Shown one piece after another: positions 39,725-49,726 of a stretch of 64,000 bases of DNA. Position 1 is the first letter of the stretch, and every line of letters begins with the position of its first letter. Both the position numbers and the translations under genes were made by a program. Origin of the DNA: an uncultured Anaerolineae bacterium (GTDB taxonomy: Bacteria; Chloroflexota; Anaerolineae; Anaerolineales; Villigracilaceae); the NCBI GenBank assembly GCA_937120535.1, contig CAKZJX010000010.1:1-64000 (forward strand), written 5' to 3'. The notes under the pieces were generated by a model. That model searched no databases. It had not been told where the DNA came from and was given only the letters and a program-made list of their open reading frames with translations.

Positions 39725-40780
39725 ATGAACGAAGGCGACCTGCTCAACCGGCGCTATCAACTACTCGAGCGCATCGGCTCCGGCGGCATGGCCGAAGTCT
39801 TCCGCGCCCGCGATCTGATGCTAGATCGCCTTGTCGCCATCAAAATCCTGCGCGCCGACTATTCCAGCAGCCCAGAGTTTCAAGAACGATTTCGCCAAGA
39901 AGCCCGCGCAGCGGCCAACCTCTCTCACCCCAACATCGTCACCGTCCACGATTTCGGCCTGGATGGCGGTCGACTCTTCATCGTCATGGAACACGTCCCC
40001 GGCGCCGATCTCAAGACCCTGCTGCGCCGGCGCGGGCGCCTCTCAGTGGACGAAGCCATCCCCCTCATCGTCCAAGCCTGTGCCGGCCTCGGCTACGCCC
40101 ACCGTGCCGGCCTGGTGCACTGCGATGTCAAGCCTCACAATCTGCTTATCACTCCCGACAAACGCCTCAAAGTGACCGACTTTGGCATCGCCCGCGCCCT
40201 CACCACCATCCGCCCTGACCAACGCGAACAAATCGTGTGGGGATCGCCACAATACTTCTCCCCCGAACAAGCGCGCGGCCTGCCCCCCACCCCGGCGTCC
40301 GACGTCTACTCCCTGGGCGTGGTGCTCTACGAAACGCTCACCGGCACCCTTCCCTTTCATGCCACCACCGCCGAGGAGCTGGCGCGCCTGCACATCTACG
40401 CCCAACCCATTCCCCTCAGCGAATTCGTCCCCGACATCCCGCCCACCCTCGAACAAATCGTGATGAAAGTCCTCTCTAAAGAACCGTCCGCCCGCTACCG
40501 CACGGCCGACCAACTCGGGCGCGTTCTCATGCGTTTTGGAATGACGAACCAAACGCCCCCCGTGCCGGCTCCTACGCCCACTCCCCCCCTGCCCTCGCAC
40601 CCCTCCCTGGCCCCGACGCCCGCTTCCTCCCTATACCCCAAGCCGGCCGCGGTCGTTCCCGAGCCGCTCCTCCCCCCCGACCTGGACTGGCTCTCCATCT
40701 TCCTAGGCATCCTGGCCCTGATTGCCGTCGGCGGCTTGATCCCCTTTTGGATGTGGATATACTACCTCTGGATCCCATGA
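39725..40780 (+). CDS. PknB-like Ser/Thr protein kinase with single C-terminal TM
   Basis: GSGGMAEVFRARD, VHCDVKPHNLLI, DFGIAR; terminal hydrophobic segment. Confidence 0.93.
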   Translation: MNEGDLLNRRYQLLERIGSGGMAEVFRARDLMLDRLVAIKILRADYSSSPEFQERFRQEARAAANLSHPNIVTVHDFGLDGGRLFIVMEHVPGADLKTLLRRRGRLSVDEAIPLIVQACAGLGYAHRAGLVHCDVKPHNLLITPDKRLKVTDFGIARALTTIRPDQREQIVWGSPQYFSPEQARGLPPTPASDVYSLGVVLYETLTGTLPFHATTAEELARLHIYAQPIPLSEFVPDIPPTLEQIVMKVLSKEPSARYRTADQLGRVLMRFGMTNQTPPVPAPTPTPPLPSHPSLAPTPASSLYPKPAAVVPEPLLPPDLDWLSIFLGILALIAVGGLIPFWMWIYYLWIP

Positions 40781-41445
40781 GCCGCACCATCATCGCTCCC
40801 TCCATCCTCTCTGCCGACTTCACTCGCCTCGGGGCTCAACTGATCGAATGCGAATCGGCCGGCGCCGACTGGATCCACGTCGACGTCATGGACGGTCACT
40901 TCGTCCCAAACATCACCGTCGGCCCCCTGATCGTCGAAGCTTGTCGCCAGGCGACCTCTCTGCCCCTCGACGTCCACCTCATGATCGAGCCTCCCGAGCG
41001 CTACCTCGAAGCCTTTGCCCAAGCCGGCGCCTCCTCCATCACCGTCCACGTCGAGACCTGTACACATCTGCATCGCACCATCCAGCGGATCAAATCCCTG
41101 GGCTGTCAGGCTGGAGTCACCCTCAACCCGGCCACCCCGGTCCTGCTCCTCGAGCCGATTCTTCCCCTAGTAGACTTGGTGCTGGTGCTCACTGTCAACC
41201 CCGGCTTTGGCGGCCAACAATTCCTCCCCGAAACCCTCCCCAAGATCCGCGAGCTGCGTCGCCTGCTCGATCGACTCAACCCCACCGCCTGGCTTGAAGT
41301 GGATGGCGGAATCTCGCTCAACACCCTGCCACAGGTGCATGCGGCCGGCGCCAACGCCTTCGTCTCAGGAAACTTCATCTTCCATCATCCCCAAGGCATC
41401 TCGGCCGGCATACAAGCCCTTCGGCAAGCCCTTTCGCAAGAATAG
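40777..41445 (+). CDS. rpe: Ribulose-phosphate 3-epimerase
   Basis: IAPSILSADFTRLG, HVDVMDGHFVPNIT, VNPGFGGQQF, EVDGGIS. Confidence 0.96.
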   Translation: MSRTIIAPSILSADFTRLGAQLIECESAGADWIHVDVMDGHFVPNITVGPLIVEACRQATSLPLDVHLMIEPPERYLEAFAQAGASSITVHVETCTHLHRTIQRIKSLGCQAGVTLNPATPVLLLEPILPLVDLVLVLTVNPGFGGQQFLPETLPKIRELRRLLDRLNPTAWLEVDGGISLNTLPQVHAAGANAFVSGNFIFHHPQGISAGIQALRQALSQE

Positions 41446-41607
41446 CTGATGAACAGCCTGATCGCTCTTGTCTGCTTCTTCAGAAAGCCATCTCTTGGCT
41501 CCAAGAACGGCTGTCTCGCCCCAGACGGTTCGCTTTCCTCAGGCAAGCCGGCCCAATGGCTCTGCCCAGACGCTGTCAAACACAGCGCCAGCGGCGACCC
41601 ACACCAA

Positions 41608-41643
41608 GCAAAAAAATCACGGCATCCCTGCCGCGATTTTCCA
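41608..41643 (-). terminator. Rho-independent terminator of rpmB
   Basis: Minus-strand AAATCGCGGCA-ggga-TGCCGTGATTTTTTTG. Confidence 0.8.
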
Positions 41644-41671
41644 AAAGCGTCCCCTGCGTGCCAAACGCACT

Positions 41672-41851
41672 CTAAACGGTTTTCGTCAGAGTGCGAATGC
41701 ACTTTGTGCACAACACCTTGCGCACCTTGCGCCCTTTCTCAATCACCGTCACCCGTTGTAAATTGGGTCGGAACGTTCGATTGGTAGCGCGCATCGAGAA
41801 CGAGCGATTGTGTCCAAAGGTGGTTGTCTTACCACAATGAGCGCATTTCAT
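41672..41851 (-). CDS. rpmB: 50S ribosomal protein L28 (zinc-finger form)
   Basis: MKCAHCGKTTTFGHNRSFSMRATNRTFRPNLQ..VLCTKCIRTLTK. Confidence 0.95.
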   Translation of the reverse strand: MKCAHCGKTTTFGHNRSFSMRATNRTFRPNLQRVTVIEKGRKVRKVLCTKCIRTLTKTV

Positions 41852-41972
41852 AGCAATCCTTTCCTTTCCATTCAAGCTTGCACATCTGTGCCGCGCAGGT
41901 TATACATTCTACTACATTTCGCAACCATCTTCAACAATCTTTGTTAATACAATAGCAAGCAAAGGAACGAGT

Positions 41973-42329
41973 ATGACTCAAGAGAGCACTGTCTACGGCA
42001 GCATCCACATCTCCCCCAAAGCCATTGCCGCCATTGCCTATCGCGCCACCTTGCAATCCTACGGCGTGGTTGGCCTGGCGCCACGCAACGTCGTGGAAGG
42101 CATAGCCCACCGCATCACCCACGAACCCCTGCGGGGCATTGATGTTCGTTTTGACGGGGAAAAGATCGAAATCTACGTTCACATCATCGTTGAATATGGC
42201 ACGCGCATCACCTCAGTAGCACAGAGCGTCGCCAACACTGTTCGTTTCTATGTCGAAAAGGCCTTAGGGCTCAAAGTCCATGCCGTCAACGTCCACGTAG
42301 CCGGCCTGCGGATCAGCAGCCTTGATTAA
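41973..42329 (+). CDS. Asp23/Gls24 family protein
   Basis: GSIHISPKAIAAIAYRATL..GVVGLAP, C-terminal VNVHVAGLRI. Confidence 0.9.
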   Translation: MTQESTVYGSIHISPKAIAAIAYRATLQSYGVVGLAPRNVVEGIAHRITHEPLRGIDVRFDGEKIEIYVHIIVEYGTRITSVAQSVANTVRFYVEKALGLKVHAVNVHVAGLRISSLD

Positions 42330-42402
42330 TTCGATTGCCTGGCATGGCGGTCGCTCTCACCCAACACACCCAGCCAACCCGAATCCATTCCAAGGAGACT
42401 TG

Positions 42403-44085
42403 ATGAGCTTAGCTTCCTCTGACCTTCAAGCCAGACACCTCCAAGACTTGCGCAACAAGCCGATCGATGGACAGGTGTTCAAAGAACTGGTCATGGCAGG
42501 GTTGACCTGGCTGCGCACCAACCAACAAACTGTCAATGCTCTGAATGTCTTCCCGGTCCCCGATGGAGACACCGGCACCAACATGACCCTGACCATGCAA
42601 TCTGCCTGGAACGAGATTGCCGAGCTCGGCACGCGCCATCTGGGAGAAATGGTGGCTGCTGTAGCCAAGGGCGCGCTCATGGGAGCCCGTGGCAACTCCG
42701 GCGTGATCCTTTCCCAATTATGGCGCGGCTTCTCGCGCACCCTCCAACACGCAGAAATCCTCGATGCCCCGACGTTCGTCAAAGGCTTGATCGAAGCCCG
42801 TGATACCGCCTACAAAGGCGTTGTCCGCCCGGTGGAAGGAACCATCCTGACCGTCTCCAAAGATCTCGCTGCTGCGGCGGAAGCCGCCCTACAAAAAACC
42901 CAAGACCTATGCGAAATCCTAGAACAAGTGGTCGCTGCAGCCGATCGCTCGGTGCAAAACACCCCTAACCTCTTGCCCGTGCTCAAACAAGCCGGTGTGG
43001 TAGATTCAGGCGGCAAAGGCTTATTCTTTATCCTAGAAGGCATGTTGCGCTACGTCAACGGCGAGTCGCTCGATACTCCAACCGTCACTGTCCAACCCAT
43101 CTCGGCCATGAATCTCAAAGAAGCCATGGAGTCGGTCGAAGAAGGTCAGGATTACGAGGTGGTGGTGGATTTCTACCCCAAAGGCATCCTAGACCTGCAA
43201 GCCTTCTACGGAAAGTTAGAAACCATGGGCACCTCCATCCAGGTTGGCGAAGGCGATGGAATGTATCGCATGCACATTCACGTGCCGCTGGAGAAGCGCT
43301 ACGAGCCGATCGATTACATCATGACTCTGGGAACGATCACCAAGATCTCGATGGAGAACCTACAGGCCCAGATCGAGGACATCCAGCAGAGCAAAGACGA
43401 GAGCATCGAGTTTCAGCCGGTGGAGCCTGGGCAGATCGCTGTGGTTGCGGTTTCTCCTGGGCGCGGGCTGAGCCGCATCTTTGCCTCTCTAGGCGTAGCA
43501 GCGATCATCTCGGGCGGCCAAACCATGAATCCCTCCACCCAGGAGATCTTGGCCGCCTTTGAAAACCTACCCACCGACAAAGTGATCATCTTGCCCAACA
43601 ACAAAAATATCATCCTGGCCGCCAGACAGGCAAAAGAAGTGACCGTCAAGCAAGTAGTGGTTGTCCCTACCCAGACTGTCCCCCAAGGCTTAGTGGCTAT
43701 TCTGGCACATGATCCCTACGGCGATCTAGAAGCGGTAGCCGAGAAAATGAACAACTCCCTTGCCTCAGTGCAGACCGGCGAGATCACCGTGGCCACCCGC
43801 ATGGTAGAGATCGACGGTGTTCGCGTAGAAGCCGGCCAGATCATCGCCTTGCTCGACGGCAAGCTGGTCCTCTCCTCCACCTCCCTCGATGAAGCCGTGC
43901 TCGGGCTGTTAGAAAAGGCTCACGCTGCCGATCACGAACTGATCACCTTCTATTTCGGCGAAGACCTAAGCCGCAGCGAAGCCAACCGCATTGCCGACCT
44001 AGCTTGGGCCCACTATCCTGCTCAGGAGATCGAAGTGCAGGAAGGCGGCCAACCCCACTATCCGTTAATCATTTCCGTGGAATAA
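42403..44085 (+). CDS. fakA: DAK2-domain fatty acid kinase subunit-like protein
   Basis: NALNVFPVPDGDTGTNMTLTM, GARGNSGVILSQLWRG; ATG at 42403 preferred. Confidence 0.9.
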   Translation: MSLASSDLQARHLQDLRNKPIDGQVFKELVMAGLTWLRTNQQTVNALNVFPVPDGDTGTNMTLTMQSAWNEIAELGTRHLGEMVAAVAKGALMGARGNSGVILSQLWRGFSRTLQHAEILDAPTFVKGLIEARDTAYKGVVRPVEGTILTVSKDLAAAAEAALQKTQDLCEILEQVVAAADRSVQNTPNLLPVLKQAGVVDSGGKGLFFILEGMLRYVNGESLDTPTVTVQPISAMNLKEAMESVEEGQDYEVVVDFYPKGILDLQAFYGKLETMGTSIQVGEGDGMYRMHIHVPLEKRYEPIDYIMTLGTITKISMENLQAQIEDIQQSKDESIEFQPVEPGQIAVVAVSPGRGLSRIFASLGVAAIISGGQTMNPSTQEILAAFENLPTDKVIILPNNKNIILAARQAKEVTVKQVVVVPTQTVPQGLVAILAHDPYGDLEAVAEKMNNSLASVQTGEITVATRMVEIDGVRVEAGQIIALLDGKLVLSSTSLDEAVLGLLEKAHAADHELITFYFGEDLSRSEANRIADLAWAHYPAQEIEVQEGGQPHYPLIISVE

Positions 44086-44135
44086 GGAACACATTCGCCC
44101 CGCCGCAAGGGCGTTCGACCTTACCCCCATGAGCA

Positions 44136-44202
44136 TAGGGAGGGCTCTCGCGCCGGGAAGAACGCTTGAGGAAGTCGGCCGGCCTGAGGATAGCCCTCCC
44201 TA
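44136..44202. repeat. Widely spaced inverted repeat TAGGGAGGGCT / AGCCCTCCCTA
   Basis: Perfect 11-nt arms at 44136-44146 and 44192-44202 between convergent genes. Confidence 0.6.
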
Positions 44203-45150
44203 GCGGTAATACCAGCGGAAAATGCGGTTATAGATCCCCAACAGCGCTTTCTTCACCGGACCCCACTCTAGCAAACGCCGTGTCCAACCAATGCGCTGCA
44301 TCGGGCGTCTCTCTCTCTTCAACTCGCCCCGCAGGTATCCCAACGTGTTCGAGAGATTCATCGCCAGCGGATCGCTCACCATCAAGCGCAGCAGGCCGGC
44401 CTCGTTCATCCGTCGGTCCAATTGGCGAACCTGCCCCATCGGCTTGCTCATATCGAACGGCAAGAAGCGCTGTAAGGTGGATTTATAGGCCGTAAATTGC
44501 CAGTGCGATGCTCCAGCAAAGGCGGTCACTCCGCGATAGTGAATCTGCCAATCGCGCGTCTCGGCGTAGACTTTACGATTCTCCTCTTCCGTCTGTCCTA
44601 GCGATAAATTGAACTCCAGGAACATCTCCCAAGGGATGAACTGCCCCTCCTCCAGCACGGCATGTTCGCGGGCCCAGGCCAGGGTAGCGGTCAAAAACTC
44701 CGGCGGCGTGCGGAACGGGCGTGCCGTCACCATACCCACGTTGGGAAACGTCTCCAGGATCTCTACCGAGCGCTTCAGCCAATTCGGAAAGAACAGCACA
44801 TCGCTATCGGTGTAAGCGATGATCTCCCCCGGCGCTCCGCCGAAGATCACGTTCCACGCCCCGCCTTTGCCCATGTTCTTCTCCGAGAGGATCAAATATT
44901 GGATCCGTCCCGCTTCTTTCTCTTGGATCAGAAAATCGCGCACCTCGGGGCACGACCCATTATCGAACACCATCAGGTCGAAGGGCAGGCCGGCATGGGC
45001 GCGTAGCGATTCGAGGCACACCTTGAGCACGTCGAGCGATTCCGCATAGTAACCGCTCAGGAGGGGAATGTAGTTCAACAAGGCCACCGTGATCCGCTCG
45101 GGGCGGGCCACCTGATCGACGAACTTGGCCGGATTCTGACCTTTACGCAT
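44200..45150 (-). CDS. Family 2-like glycosyltransferase
   Basis: DLMVFDNGSCPEVRDFL, GKGGAWNVIFGGAPGEIIAYTDSDVLFFPNWL. Confidence 0.85.
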   Translation of the reverse strand: MRKGQNPAKFVDQVARPERITVALLNYIPLLSGYYAESLDVLKVCLESLRAHAGLPFDLMVFDNGSCPEVRDFLIQEKEAGRIQYLILSEKNMGKGGAWNVIFGGAPGEIIAYTDSDVLFFPNWLKRSVEILETFPNVGMVTARPFRTPPEFLTATLAWAREHAVLEEGQFIPWEMFLEFNLSLGQTEEENRKVYAETRDWQIHYRGVTAFAGASHWQFTAYKSTLQRFLPFDMSKPMGQVRQLDRRMNEAGLLRLMVSDPLAMNLSNTLGYLRGELKRERRPMQRIGWTRRLLEWGPVKKALLGIYNRIFRWYYR

Positions 45151-46072
45151 GGAACACCTTTCCCAGCCGGCGCAACCAGGTTTGAAAGCGCTTCTGCCAG
45201 CGCTGCGGGCGAACCAGGCCTTCTAGGACGTTCTCCGGCACAAAGAACAATACCTTGCGCAGGAAGACCTCCAATCGGCGTAGCAAGCGCTGGCGAGTCC
45301 AGCGCGGGCGTCGAAGCGTCCCGTTGACCAGTTCATGGGTGGCATCCAGAATCGTGTAGCGGACGTTGGCCGGCCCACCCGCTAGGCGGATGTTTTCCAG
45401 CGTATCGGGATGATCGTGATGGGAACGACCACCGGGCAGGTGGCCGTAGTCATGGTTCTGATGGATCACAATGGCTGACGGTGTGATGTCGACCACCGGC
45501 CAGCCCTGCCGTCGGGCGTGATAGATCATCCAGTTATCCCAGCCAGCGCGGCCGATGGCAAACTCGGGCACCTCCCAATAGCATGCCCGTGGGAAGACAA
45601 AGAAGTCTGAACCGGCCGGCCGATGCAACACCCCGCAATCGATCACATGATCACGCAGCTGCACCTCCCAGCCGGCCGCAAAGGTCAATCGATCGGTGAT
45701 GTCCACATCCCAGCGCCGGCCCAGCAAGACAAAGGCCGGCCAATGCGGCCACACCTGACGCGCTGCCTGAAGAAAATCGGGCAGCAAGATCACGTCAGCG
45801 TTCAGAAGGCACAACAATTCCGCCTGACTCGCCTGACGGGCCAACTGGATCATCGAGGACACCAGGGGAATGCCGTTGGGGTTGCAGGCCACGCCAGGGA
45901 TGTGACGAACCCCCAGGTCTTGGGCGGCTTCGGCAATCCCCGGGTCATCGCCAAACAGAATCACCTCTACGTCGGGCAGCAGGGTCCAGGAGCGAATCGC
46001 ATTGTGTTGAATGGTGACCACATGGGGCCGGGTGAATGGCTTGGGAGCCGAAAACAGGGTAAGCAGTGGCAT
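45143..46072 (-). CDS. Glycosyltransferase-like protein
   Basis: LLCLLNADVILLPDFLQA; adjacent to other glycan genes. Confidence 0.7.
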   Translation of the reverse strand: MPLLTLFSAPKPFTRPHVVTIQHNAIRSWTLLPDVEVILFGDDPGIAEAAQDLGVRHIPGVACNPNGIPLVSSMIQLARQASQAELLCLLNADVILLPDFLQAARQVWPHWPAFVLLGRRWDVDITDRLTFAAGWEVQLRDHVIDCGVLHRPAGSDFFVFPRACYWEVPEFAIGRAGWDNWMIYHARRQGWPVVDITPSAIVIHQNHDYGHLPGGRSHHDHPDTLENIRLAGGPANVRYTILDATHELVNGTLRRPRWTRQRLLRRLEVFLRKVLFFVPENVLEGLVRPQRWQKRFQTWLRRLGKVFHA

Positions 46073-46086
46073 AGTTCAAAACCGTT

Positions 46087-46953
46087 CTAGCGACGGGCGC
46101 GATTATCCACATCCTTAAGCGTCTTGTGACGAACCTTGGCGTTGATCGCCTGGAGCTGGGGTTGGCGCTGCACCAGGTCGAGGATGTCCTTCCACGAGAA
46201 ATCCTCCTGGCCACCAAAGTGAGCATACACCTGCCGGACAAAAGTCAAATCCTTGCGAGTATCCACCGTCCAGCGATAGGCGCCGTAATCGCTCGGGTGA
46301 TACAGCACAGCGACCCGGAATCCTCGCTCAGAGAGCCCTTCCTCGATGTTGAAGGTGAACGGCGCGCAGTGGGATGTCTGCCCATGCGCAATCGGCGCCA
46401 GACGTACTCCTTCATAAAGATAAGGCATCACGTGTTCCCGTTGATGGGGCTCTTGAGCTTCGCGCCAGGCGCGCTCCAGGGCAGCAAAGGTGCATGCTTC
46501 CACGTCTAGGCCGATCGGATACGTCCGTCGCCAGGGAGGTGGCAGGCGATTGGCGGCAAAGTCCAATGAGGCGGCGTCCCCTTCGCCGTCGTCGTGCGAC
46601 AGGACCATCACCACATCGTCGATCAGGCCGGGGTCGATCAGTGGGCAATCAGCCGTGATGCGGACCACGATCTCGGCCATCGTCTTGCGAGCGGCTTGAT
46701 AGTAGCGATCCAGCACATCGTAGAGACTGCCGCGGGTGAAGGGAATGCCGTTCGTTTGACAGTAGGCCGCTACGGGGTCGTCGGAGGCGTCGGTGGTGGT
46801 CGCTAGGAGGACGTCGTGGAGCAGGCGCGCCCGAATGGTTCGGTTGTAAACGCGCCGTAACATCGGTTGTCCGCCAATGTCGGCCAGGATCTTGCCCGGC
46901 AGGCGGGAGGAACTCATCCGGCCCTGGATCAGGGCCACCACGCGCTGCGTCAT
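46087..46953 (-). CDS. Cytidylyltransferase, SpsF/CMP-NeuA-like
   Basis: ALIQGRMSSSRLPGKILADIGGQPML, RITADCPLIDPGLID. Confidence 0.88.
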   Translation of the reverse strand: MTQRVVALIQGRMSSSRLPGKILADIGGQPMLRRVYNRTIRARLLHDVLLATTTDASDDPVAAYCQTNGIPFTRGSLYDVLDRYYQAARKTMAEIVVRITADCPLIDPGLIDDVVMVLSHDDGEGDAASLDFAANRLPPPWRRTYPIGLDVEACTFAALERAWREAQEPHQREHVMPYLYEGVRLAPIAHGQTSHCAPFTFNIEEGLSERGFRVAVLYHPSDYGAYRWTVDTRKDLTFVRQVYAHFGGQEDFSWKDILDLVQRQPQLQAINAKVRHKTLKDVDNRARR

Positions 46954-47348
46954 AGCGGTTGGGCCGGCGCGGGAGGAGTGGGCTCTTGGTTGGACAGGGC
47001 CGGCTGGGCTGAAGGGATCGAGCTGGCAGCCTGTTTTGCGGCTTGAGCTTCGGCCTGGGCCTGAGCCAGCTTTTCTTTGTGCTGTTCGAGCGAGGCTTTC
47101 AGCTCTTCGATTTGCTTGCGCTGTCGCAAGTTGGTCAGGCCGCTCTTGATGCGACCGGGCAACATCACCAACACGCCGATCAGAAAGCCGAAGGCAATCC
47201 CCAACAGCACAAAGAGCGCCAACGACCCATCCACCCGAACGCCAAAGAAGTTGGCAGCGACCGGCGTCGGGTTTTGCAGGGCAAAGATGGCGGCCACAAT
47301 GGCCAGCAAAAAGGCAAAAATCAGAGTGACAACCATAGGGCGCTCCAA
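46950..47348 (-). CDS. LapA-domain membrane protein
   Basis: Two TMs with ALQNPTPVAANFFGVRVDGSLALFVLLGIAFGFLIG, then coiled coil. Confidence 0.82.
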   Translation of the reverse strand: MERPMVVTLIFAFLLAIVAAIFALQNPTPVAANFFGVRVDGSLALFVLLGIAFGFLIGVLVMLPGRIKSGLTNLRQRKQIEELKASLEQHKEKLAQAQAEAQAAKQAASSIPSAQPALSNQEPTPPAPAQPL

Positions 47349-47452
47349 GTATCCGAGTTTGGTCTATTTTAACCGACTTCGGCGAAGCCAGCTGGTTGGG
47401 TCTACGCCGAGGAGCATCGGTGGAGAAGGGAGCCGGAGATGCGGGCTGTAGG

Positions 47453-48835
47453 TTATCGGTGCATCGCGGCGTTCAACGCCTGAGCGAGGGAACGCGCCTC
47501 GATGATCTGGATGCCCGATGGATACGGCTCAGCCTTGCGCAGCGCTTTTGGGATGACGGCCTTTTGAAATCCCAATTTCTGTGCTTCGCGTAGGCGCGCC
47601 GCTATTTGACCAGGCATGCGCAGTTCGCCGGCCAGCCCGATCTCACCGATCAACACGGCCTCTGCCTGCACCGGTCGGTCGTACCATGAGGAGGCGATGG
47701 CCGCCGCTACCGCCAGATCGGCGGCCGGCTCCTCGATTTGGAGGCCGCCGACCACGTTGACGAAGATATCTTGCTCGGCCAGCTTCAATCCCACGCGGCG
47801 CGTTAGTACGGCGGCGATCAGCAACAAGCGGTTGAAGTCTACGCCGTTGGCCGTCCGCCGGGCATTGCCAAATTGGGTGGGCGAAGTCAACCCTTGGATC
47901 TCCACCAGGAGCGGTCGCGTGCCTTCCATGGTTACGGCAATGGCTGAGCCGGCCACGTTGACCATGCGCTCGGCCAAGAACACCTCGCTGGGGTTGGGCA
48001 CTTCGATCAGGCCTGCCTCGCGCATTTCGAACACGCCGACTTCTGAGGTGGCCCCGAAGCGATTCTTCACCGAACGCAGGAGGCGGTAGGCCTGAAAGCG
48101 GTCGCCTTCCAGGTAGAGCACGGTATCTACGATGTGCTCAAGCACGCGCGGGCCGGCGATGGCGCCTTCTTTGGTCACATGACCGACGACGAAGACGGTG
48201 ATCCCGCTGGATTTGGCCAGCTCACGCAACTGCGAAGCGCACTCGCGCACTTGGGTCACCGAGCCGGCGCTGGATTCCAGCTCGGGGAGGTAGGTGGTCT
48301 GAATCGAGTCCACGATCAGCACCTCGGGGCGCAGATCGCGCACATGACTGAGGATCACCTCTAGATTGGTCTCGGTGACCAGGAACAGAGCTTCGGGCAA
48401 CGGTTGCCGGCCGATCAAGCGCGCCGCCCGCATTTTGATCTGCTTTTCGGATTCCTCGCCAGAGACGTACAACACCCGCCGGCCCGGAAGAGCGATCTCA
48501 ATGGCCATCTGCGACATCAGGGTAGATTTGCCGATGCCCGGATCGCCGCCGATCAAAATGATCGAACCGGGGACAAGGCCGCCTCCCAAGACGCGAGCGA
48601 ACTCGGCCATCGGCAGCGGAAGGCGATCGTCCACTTCACCGGAGAGTTCGCTCAACCGCTTAGGGATCGAGCGTCCGCCTAGACCGCGCGTTGCGCCGGG
48701 CCTGGCTGGCGCCTCCTCGGGAAGCAGTTCTTCGATCATCGAGTTGAACGCGCCGCATTGAGGGCAGCGCCCCATATAGGTCGCTACGATGCGTCCGCAT
48801 TCCTGGCAGACGAAGCGTGTCTGAGGGCGAGGCAT
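47453..48835 (-). CDS. radA: DNA repair protein RadA
   Basis: CQECG..CPQCGAFN zinc finger, GGDPGIGKSTL, KNRFG motif, Lon-like C-terminus. Confidence 0.96.
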   Translation of the reverse strand: MPRPQTRFVCQECGRIVATYMGRCPQCGAFNSMIEELLPEEAPARPGATRGLGGRSIPKRLSELSGEVDDRLPLPMAEFARVLGGGLVPGSIILIGGDPGIGKSTLMSQMAIEIALPGRRVLYVSGEESEKQIKMRAARLIGRQPLPEALFLVTETNLEVILSHVRDLRPEVLIVDSIQTTYLPELESSAGSVTQVRECASQLRELAKSSGITVFVVGHVTKEGAIAGPRVLEHIVDTVLYLEGDRFQAYRLLRSVKNRFGATSEVGVFEMREAGLIEVPNPSEVFLAERMVNVAGSAIAVTMEGTRPLLVEIQGLTSPTQFGNARRTANGVDFNRLLLIAAVLTRRVGLKLAEQDIFVNVVGGLQIEEPAADLAVAAAIASSWYDRPVQAEAVLIGEIGLAGELRMPGQIAARLREAQKLGFQKAVIPKALRKAEPYPSGIQIIEARSLAQALNAAMHR

Positions 48836-48838
48836 GGA

Positions 48839-49180
48839 TCAGGCCTTCCCGCGGTGTTGCTCGCAGGGGCACAAAGCACGCAGGTAAGACCAGTTGTAGA
48901 TGCCATAGCTGTGCCCATCGCCCCACACAAGCGAGATGGCATAGGAGCCAACCGCTTGAATATCTACCAGTTGCGTCTCAGGCGACTCGGGCAAGTGCAC
49001 TTCGAAGACACTGGGATCAGGTTCGGCGCTCATCTGTTCGTGACCGCCGCGACACGAAGCACAAGGACAGCCGGCGCGCAACAGGTCGAAGGGATATATG
49101 CTCACATGTCCATCTGACCAGGTAACGGTCATTTCGCGCTTGGAACGACTGGCAGCGATGCCCGTAGGACGTATAGACAT
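48839..49180 (-). CDS. DUF971-family protein
   Basis: TVTWSDGHVSIYPFDLLRAGCPCASCRGG..VWGDGHSYGIYNWSYLRALCPC. Confidence 0.87.
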   Translation of the reverse strand: MSIRPTGIAASRSKREMTVTWSDGHVSIYPFDLLRAGCPCASCRGGHEQMSAEPDPSVFEVHLPESPETQLVDIQAVGSYAISLVWGDGHSYGIYNWSYLRALCPCEQHRGKA

Positions 49181-49233
49181 GGTTCACCTCAAATGCGAAA
49201 TCAAAACGTGACCCTTCAAAGCGTGGAAGGTGC

Positions 49234-49713
49234 TCACGGTGGGGTAGGGATGGCGATCAGGTAATCGGCTGCCGCCCAGCCGGCGCGAGTTTTATCGTAT
49301 GGGGCGACAAGGTACCACCAAATGTATCCATCGGCCTGGCGCGGGCCATCGCGCACTTGAAAGACCTCCGCCTCCTCGCCCAAAAAGAGCAACTCGCCTT
49401 TCAAGCCGGGTTGAGCTCGCAGGCGCAAGCCCACCCCGCCAGTGCCGTTGATCTGCACGTAGCTGCCGATCCAGATCAGGCTGGGGATGGTTGTCTCAGC
49501 GCTGACCACAGTCATGGTCGGGGTGGGCTGGAGGAATAAGGTGGAAGTGGGGGCCGGAATGCGGGTCAACGAGGCCGGAACCAGCGCCACCGCTCCAGGT
49601 GGTGAAGCAGTCCACCCGATCCATGCAAGAAAGCCGGCCGTGAGCACACAGGCGATGACCGGCGAGAGGATGAGCACCGTGGGAGTGAACAGCCGACGCA
49701 GATCGATCCACAT
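49234..49713 (-). CDS. Membrane-anchored SH3-like domain protein
   Basis: N-terminal TM, then VGLRLRAQPGLKGELLFLGEEAEVFQVRDGP..WWYLVAP. Confidence 0.75.
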   Translation of the reverse strand: MWIDLRRLFTPTVLILSPVIACVLTAGFLAWIGWTASPPGAVALVPASLTRIPAPTSTLFLQPTPTMTVVSAETTIPSLIWIGSYVQINGTGGVGLRLRAQPGLKGELLFLGEEAEVFQVRDGPRQADGYIWWYLVAPYDKTRAGWAAADYLIAIPTPP

Positions 49714-49726
49714 AGGAACGAAGAAA

